A DNA stretch of 64,000 bases from an uncultured bacterium (GTDB taxonomy: Bacteria; Bacteroidota; Bacteroidia; Chitinophagales; CAIODY01), in assembly GCA_903857255.1 (NCBI GenBank), contig CAIODY010000043.1, forward strand, positions 174,344 to 238,343, in the 5' to 3' direction. The notes beneath the pieces were generated by a model. That model saw only the letters and a list, made by a program, of their open reading frames with translations, was not told where the DNA came from and ran no database searches. Position numbers and translations under genes: made by a program. Positions 60,034-64,000 of the stretch are shown here, piece by piece (the stretch's first letter is position 1; each line of letters begins with the position of its first letter).

Positions 60034-60762
60034 ATGAAACATTTGCAACAAATTCCGTTGGAAAAAATTTTATTTATTGATATCGAGACTGTGCCATTGG
60101 TGCAAAATTTTGATGAATTAAATACTGAATTGCAAGCGCAATGGCTTCGCAAATATCAATACATCAAGCACGATGAAAACATGGAAGCAAATGCTGGATA
60201 TGGCTTACAAGCTGGTATTTATGCCGAGTTTGGAAAAATTATTTGCATTTCTGTCGGCAGAATAAAATTTGTAAACGATGAAAAAATTTTGAGTGTAAAA
60301 TCTTTTTTTGGGGATGATGAAAAAATATTGCTCGAAGAATTTACTAAAATGTTGCAGCATCAAAACACTTTCAAATTTATTTGCGGACATAATATTAAAG
60401 AGTTCGACATCCCATTTATTGCTAGGCGAATGATGATTAACCAATTGCCGATGCCCAATATTTTAGATGTTTCGGGTAAAAAAAGTTATGAAGTTGAGCA
60501 TTTGATTGATACGCTCAATTGTTGGAAATTTGGCGACTACAAGCATTATACATCGCTGGCTTTGCTAACGGCTGTGATGAATATCCCAACGCCAAAATCG
60601 GATATGGAAGGTAAAGATGTGGCTCGGGTTTATTACGAAGAAAATAATTTAAAGCGCATTGAAAAATATTGCAAGCAAGATGTGATTGCTGTGGCGCAAT
60701 TGTTTTTGAAATTCAGACTGGAAGCGGTTTTACAAGAAACCAACATCAAATTAAGCGAATGA
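60034..60762 (+). CDS. DEDDy 3'-5' exonuclease (PolB-exonuclease-like)
   Basis: The 242-aa protein is a stand-alone ribonuclease-H-fold exonuclease. ExoI is ILFIDIETVPL with Asp and Glu, ExoII FICGHNIKEFDIPFIARRM with Asp, and ExoIII IEKYCKQDVIAVAQLFL with Tyr and Asp. DVSGKKSYEVEHLIDT and GDYKHYTSLALL fall between. The pattern fits the predicted 3'-5' exonuclease family related to DNA polymerase B. A role in DNA repair or RNA processing is open. A hairpin with weak T run follows. Confidence 0.85.
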   Translation: MKHLQQIPLEKILFIDIETVPLVQNFDELNTELQAQWLRKYQYIKHDENMEANAGYGLQAGIYAEFGKIICISVGRIKFVNDEKILSVKSFFGDDEKILLEEFTKMLQHQNTFKFICGHNIKEFDIPFIARRMMINQLPMPNILDVSGKKSYEVEHLIDTLNCWKFGDYKHYTSLALLTAVMNIPTPKSDMEGKDVARVYYEENNLKRIEKYCKQDVIAVAQLFLKFRLEAVLQETNIKLSE

Positions 60763-60789
60763 TTTTTTGCTAAATTTACCACAAACAAA

Positions 60790-60817
60790 AAGCCCCTTCA
60801 ACTTTGTGAAAGGGCTT
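60790..60817 (+). terminator. Probable terminator after the exonuclease gene
   Basis: AAGCCCCTTCA and TGAAAGGGCTT pair with one mismatch around ACTTTG. The following T run is interrupted (GATGCTTTTC), so it is a weaker call. Confidence 0.6.
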
Positions 60818-61010
60818 GATGCTTTTCTTCTCATTTTTATAACTAAAATCTTATAATACTAAAACAACATTGCGTTTCAAAACGTTGCATGGGTTGTGAA
60901 ATATTTTTCATTGTTTTAACACTAAAATACTGGAAATGCTTATCTAAAAAGAGTTTTAGGCGATTTTTAATTCTAAAATATTTTTACTGAAATTGAATTA
61001 TTTTCACAAA

Positions 61011-61847
61011 ATGAAACTAATTGCAGATAGCGGCTCTACAAAAACTGATTGGTGTGGCTTGGAGAACGGTGAAAAAACTTTTTACAAAACACAAGGCATC
61101 AATCCATTTTGGATGACTGAAAACCAAATTCAGCAGATTATTCAATTGGAGTTATTGCCTCAAATCAGCCATTCACAAGGGTTTTCAGAAATTTATTTTT
61201 ACGGTGCAGGTTGTGTTGCGGATAAAATAAATGTCATTAAAAACATTCTACAAACTTTTTTTCATGCTAATAAAATTGAAGTCCATTCCGATTTATTAGC
61301 TGCTGCACGAGCAACCGCAGCCAAAGAAAAAGGATTGATATTAATTATTGGAACTGGCTCTAACAGCGGATTGTATGATGGCGAAAAATTTATTCAACAG
61401 ATTCCTTCACTTGGTTTTTTATTGGGTGATGAAGGAAGTGGAAGTTGGTTGGGTAAAAGAATTGTGGCTGATTATTTCAGGAAAAATTTACCAGAGAAAA
61501 TGTATGAATCGGTAGATAAAATGATGCCTGAAAAATCATTTACTGAATTTAATGCTCTGCTAAAACAACAAATTTTACAAGGCAGATTTTTAGCACAATT
61601 TGCTGTAGCTTTGAAAGAGCATAGCAATACGGAATACGCCAAAAGCATTGTTAATAGAGGATTTGAAAGCTTGTTTGACAATGTGATGGTGCATTATGAT
61701 GGCTTTGAAAAATATCCTTTGTATGCCGTTGGAAGTGTGGCGTTTCATTTTGCCGATGAACTAAAAAATGTTGCAAAAACATTCAATTGCACATTTGAAA
61801 AAATTATTCAATCACCGATGGAAGATTTGGTGAAATTCCATGAGTAG
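61011..61847 (+). CDS. N-acetylglucosamine-kinase-like protein (BadF/BadG family)
   Basis: The 278-aa ASKHA-fold protein has MKLIADSGSTKTDWCGLENG (phosphate 1), NPFWMTENQIQQII, a central EVHSDLLAAARATA, ILIIGTGSNSGLYDG, and LGFLLGDEGSGSWLGKRIV. These match the Bacteroidota members annotated as N-acetylglucosamine kinases; the substrate here is inferred. The ATG at 61011 is preferred to the track's TTG at 60993, which is 6 codons upstream. A 248-bp gap without a gene lies before it. Confidence 0.82.
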   Translation: MKLIADSGSTKTDWCGLENGEKTFYKTQGINPFWMTENQIQQIIQLELLPQISHSQGFSEIYFYGAGCVADKINVIKNILQTFFHANKIEVHSDLLAAARATAAKEKGLILIIGTGSNSGLYDGEKFIQQIPSLGFLLGDEGSGSWLGKRIVADYFRKNLPEKMYESVDKMMPEKSFTEFNALLKQQILQGRFLAQFAVALKEHSNTEYAKSIVNRGFESLFDNVMVHYDGFEKYPLYAVGSVAFHFADELKNVAKTFNCTFEKIIQSPMEDLVKFHE

Positions 61848-61854
61848 TTTGTTC

Positions 61855-61862
61855 TAAATTTG
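61855..61862 (+). promoter_or_regulatory. -7 element 4 nt before the 61867 gene (leaderless candidate)
   Basis: TAAATTTG fits TAnnTTTG and lies in the 19-nt gap before the ATG at 61867. Confidence 0.35.
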
Positions 61863-61866
61863 AACC

Positions 61867-62307
61867 ATGAAGTTTTTTCTACTAACAATTTTGTCCATTA
61901 CAATTTTTAATTTCTGCCAAGCACAAACTATTGTGCCGTTGGCGAATACCATGTGGACGAAAAAAGGAATCCATCCAAGCCCACCAAAAACAATTGCTGT
62001 TCCAGATAATTTTTCAATTTGTCGACAATTTTCAACCGAAGGTATTTCTTTTACTGATAGTACATTTGAATGGACTGAACTTCATCCAATCTCTAACACT
62101 ATTAAAGGAGAAGAAACCAACAAATTTTATAGAGTTTCAAAAGTTCTAAATGAAAACACAGAAGAAATTGAAGTCTGGAATATTCGTAAGAAAAAGAAAG
62201 TTAGCTCTTTCAAACTAAAAATTACTTTTCTTTCCGAAAATAAAATTAAAGTTGAAGGAGCATATATTACCACTCGTAAACACAAAATAATTTTACAGAA
62301 AATTTAA
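61867..62307 (+). CDS. Hypothetical secreted protein
   Basis: I do not recognise this 146-aa protein. A signal peptide ([20 protein letters not shown]) is followed by a small beta-rich domain: [62 protein letters not shown] and a basic end. It may be a lipocalin- or META-like small beta-barrel, but that is only a shape impression. It stands between an N-acetylglucosamine-kinase-like gene and the mutase gene. Confidence 0.65.
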   Translation: MKFFLLTILSITIFNFCQAQTIVPLANTMWTKKGIHPSPPKTIAVPDNFSICRQFSTEGISFTDSTFEWTELHPISNTIKGEETNKFYRVSKVLNENTEEIEVWNIRKKKKVSSFKLKITFLSENKIKVEGAYITTRKHKIILQKI

Positions 62308-62318
62308 TTAATGAAAAC

Positions 62319-63896
62319 ATGAGCGAAAAAATAAAAGAAGCCGTTAAAAAAACAACCGATTCAGGTATTGAAATAAAAGAGTTGTATAACACACTTCCTG
62401 ACAATTTTAATGTGGCTGAAAAGCCTGCTGAATATCCGTTTACAAGAGGGGTGCAAAAAACTATGTATCGTGAACGCTTCTGGACTATGCGTCAATACGC
62501 AGGTTTCAGCACTGCCGAAGAATCGAACAAGCGTTATCATTTTTTATTGGGGCAAGGCACAACAGGCTTGAGTGTGGCGTTTGATTTACCTACACAAATT
62601 GGTTATGATAGCGACCATGCGTTGGCGGATGGCGAAGTGGGAAAAGTGGGTGTTGCTATTGATTCATTAAAAGACATTGAAATTTTGTTTGACGGAATAA
62701 AATTGCAAGACATCACCACCTCCATGACCATCAATGCTTCGGGGTTTATTTTGTTAGCAATGTATATCGCGTTAGCAAAAAAACAAGGAGCAGATTTATC
62801 ACAAATCAGTGGCACCATTCAGAATGATATTTTGAAAGAATACGCTGCCCGTGGCACTTACATTTATCCGCCAAAGCCCAGCATGCGAATCATTACAGAC
62901 ATCTTTGAATATTGCAGTAATGATTTACCAAAGTGGAATACCATTTCCATCAGCGGTTATCATATTCGCGAAGCAGGAAGTGATGCGGTGCAAGAGTTGG
63001 CATTTACTTTAGCCAACGGCAAAGCCTACTTGAAAGCCGCATTGGATAAAGGTTTGGATATTAATGTGTTTGCCAAGCGATTGTCTTTTTTCTTCAATGC
63101 ACACAATAATTTGTTTGAAGAAGTGGCGAAGTTCAGAGCCGCAAGACGAATATGGGCAAACATTACAAAGGAATTGGGCGCAACAGATGTGAAAGCACAA
63201 ATGTTGCGATTTCATACACAAACAGGTGGTAGCACTTTAACAGCACAACAACCTGAAAACAATATCATTCGTGTAACTATGCAAGCATTGGCTGCGGTAT
63301 TAGGCGGTACACAATCCTTACACACCAATGGTTTTGATGAAGCACTTTCATTACCAACCGAAAAAGCAGCAAGAACGGCCTTACGTACACAGCAAATTAT
63401 CGCCAACGAAAGCGGCGTTGCAGATACAGTTGACCCATTGGCTGGAAGTTTTTTTGTGGAAAATTTAACCACAGAATTAGAAACTGCTGCATGGAAATTA
63501 ATTGAAAAAATTGATGCCATGGGCGGCTCGGTGGCAGCCATAGAACAGGGTTTTATTCAAAATGAAATTGCACGAAGTGCTTATGAATATCAAAAGAAAA
63601 TTGAGAACAGCGAAAAAATAATTGTTGGCGTAAATAAATTTCAAGCAAAAGAAGAAGCACAAAATGATTTGTTTAAAATTGATGAAGCAGTTCAGAAATT
63701 TCAAATTGATAAACTGAAAAAAGTAAAAGCTGAACGTGATAATGAAAAAGCAAAACAGCTTTTAACAAAATTAGAATCAGTAGTTCGAAGCTCTGAAAAC
63801 CTCATGCCTACTGTGATTGAATGTGTGGAGGCTTACGCTTCATTGGGTGAAATTGCTGATGTTTTAAGAAAAGTTTTTGGCGAATATCAAGGATGA
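62319..63896 (+). CDS. Methylmalonyl-CoA mutase large (catalytic) subunit
   Basis: The 525-aa protein is the TIM-barrel part of methylmalonyl-CoA mutase without the B12 domain. It shows [68 protein letters not shown] and [21 protein letters not shown] (pieces). Tyr in RQYAGF and Arg in YHIREAG are the residues that favour methylmalonyl-CoA over isobutyryl-CoA in characterised enzymes. It should pair with the small subunit at 40971-41387. ATG at 62319. Confidence 0.95.
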   Translation: MSEKIKEAVKKTTDSGIEIKELYNTLPDNFNVAEKPAEYPFTRGVQKTMYRERFWTMRQYAGFSTAEESNKRYHFLLGQGTTGLSVAFDLPTQIGYDSDHALADGEVGKVGVAIDSLKDIEILFDGIKLQDITTSMTINASGFILLAMYIALAKKQGADLSQISGTIQNDILKEYAARGTYIYPPKPSMRIITDIFEYCSNDLPKWNTISISGYHIREAGSDAVQELAFTLANGKAYLKAALDKGLDINVFAKRLSFFFNAHNNLFEEVAKFRAARRIWANITKELGATDVKAQMLRFHTQTGGSTLTAQQPENNIIRVTMQALAAVLGGTQSLHTNGFDEALSLPTEKAARTALRTQQIIANESGVADTVDPLAGSFFVENLTTELETAAWKLIEKIDAMGGSVAAIEQGFIQNEIARSAYEYQKKIENSEKIIVGVNKFQAKEEAQNDLFKIDEAVQKFQIDKLKKVKAERDNEKAKQLLTKLESVVRSSENLMPTVIECVEAYASLGEIADVLRKVFGEYQG

Positions 63897-63980
63897 ACAA
63901 TTTGAAAATGTGGTGATTTGAAAATTTGAAAATGAAATACAGATACTTCATTCTTTAACATTATAATCAAATTAAACGTA

Positions 63981-64000
63981 GTCATGGTGAGCTTGTCGAA
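63981..64000 (+). repeat. Right arm of the palindromic repeat, cut by the window end
   Basis: GTCATGGTGAGCTTGTCGAA matches the right arm at 15423-15442 at 18 of 20 bases (CC to GG). Confidence 0.7.

Noticed and set aside
60880-60905. GCGTTT / AAACG-type inverted repeat in the gap before the kinase-like gene
   Set aside because: Arms are short and imperfect, with no conserved context; not reported as a feature.

Overview
The window reads as a chromosomal segment of an AT-rich member of the Bacteroidota, most likely Chitinophagales or a relative. Four observations point there. TAnnTTTG (-7 type) promoter elements lie just upstream of many genes. The protein families are typical of the phylum (DUF5916, DUF2279, RprXY-like two-component pair, Ig-like lipoprotein, YifB, BamA-like barrel). 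Signal peptides end in FAQ/KAQ/CQAQ-like sites. atpD-atpC stand apart from the rest of the ATP synthase genes. No rRNA, CRISPR array, prophage, insertion sequence or recognisable secondary-metabolite or defence island was seen. Most of the window is housekeeping and envelope genes, closely packed, often tail to tail, with short transcription units.

Layout. 1-10 kb: 3' part of an RND efflux permease, PA0069-type radical SAM protein, pdxA, a YciO/TsaC-like protein with a secreted two-domain thioredoxin, rlmN, a GmhB-like HAD phosphatase, exonuclease III and feoB. 10-14 kb: a compact paaB-paaC-paaD-truncated haemoglobin unit (no paaA or paaE in the window), then an MBL-fold/rhodanese protein. 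13.8-19.2 kb: atpD-atpC, with repeat-like DNA in the leader and between the genes, then topA and a SirB1-like protein. 19.2-26 kb: a possible small RNA, a SET-domain protein, a MuiA-like protein, aspS, trmB, a secreted cupin and upp. 26-36.9 kb: DUF5916 outer-membrane protein, a deoxyhypusine-synthase-like protein lacking the catalytic lysine, DUF1569, YgiD-type dioxygenase, nitronate monooxygenase, hldA with a sodium/solute symporter, and a histidine kinase/response regulator pair.

36.9-46.7 kb: a minus-strand run purN - Gfo/Idh - lipoprotein - polyprenyl sugar-phosphate transferase; the small B12-binding subunit of methylmalonyl-CoA mutase with an Ig-like lipoprotein; RidA; tRNA-Lys(CTT); DUF1003; a NUMOD4/HNH-like protein; a 340-bp gap without a gene; a BamA-like barrel. 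46.8-64 kb: acyl-CoA ligase, carbonic anhydrase, pdhA, a membrane-anchored TPR protein, Sua5, YifB, an isolated rpsJ, fabI, DUF2279, manC, HAD phosphatase, polysaccharide deacetylase with a glycosyltransferase, a DEDDy exonuclease, an N-acetylglucosamine-kinase-like protein and the large methylmalonyl-CoA mutase subunit. The window ends inside a copy of the palindromic repeat also found between atpD and atpC.

How the genes connect. Surface-polysaccharide functions (hldA, GmhB-like, manC, sugar transferase, Gfo/Idh, deacetylase, glycosyltransferase) are spread over several loci. Propionyl/methylmalonyl-CoA metabolism is split over two loci 21 kb apart. The most interesting leads are the palindromic repeat inside the ATP synthase unit, the candidate sRNA at 19.2 kb, the Lys-less DHS-like enzyme, the paaBCD-haemoglobin unit without its catalytic subunit, the detached rpsJ, and the palindrome before the MBL/rhodanese gene. 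All start-site, promoter and RNA calls come from reading the sequence only; no search or folding program was run.
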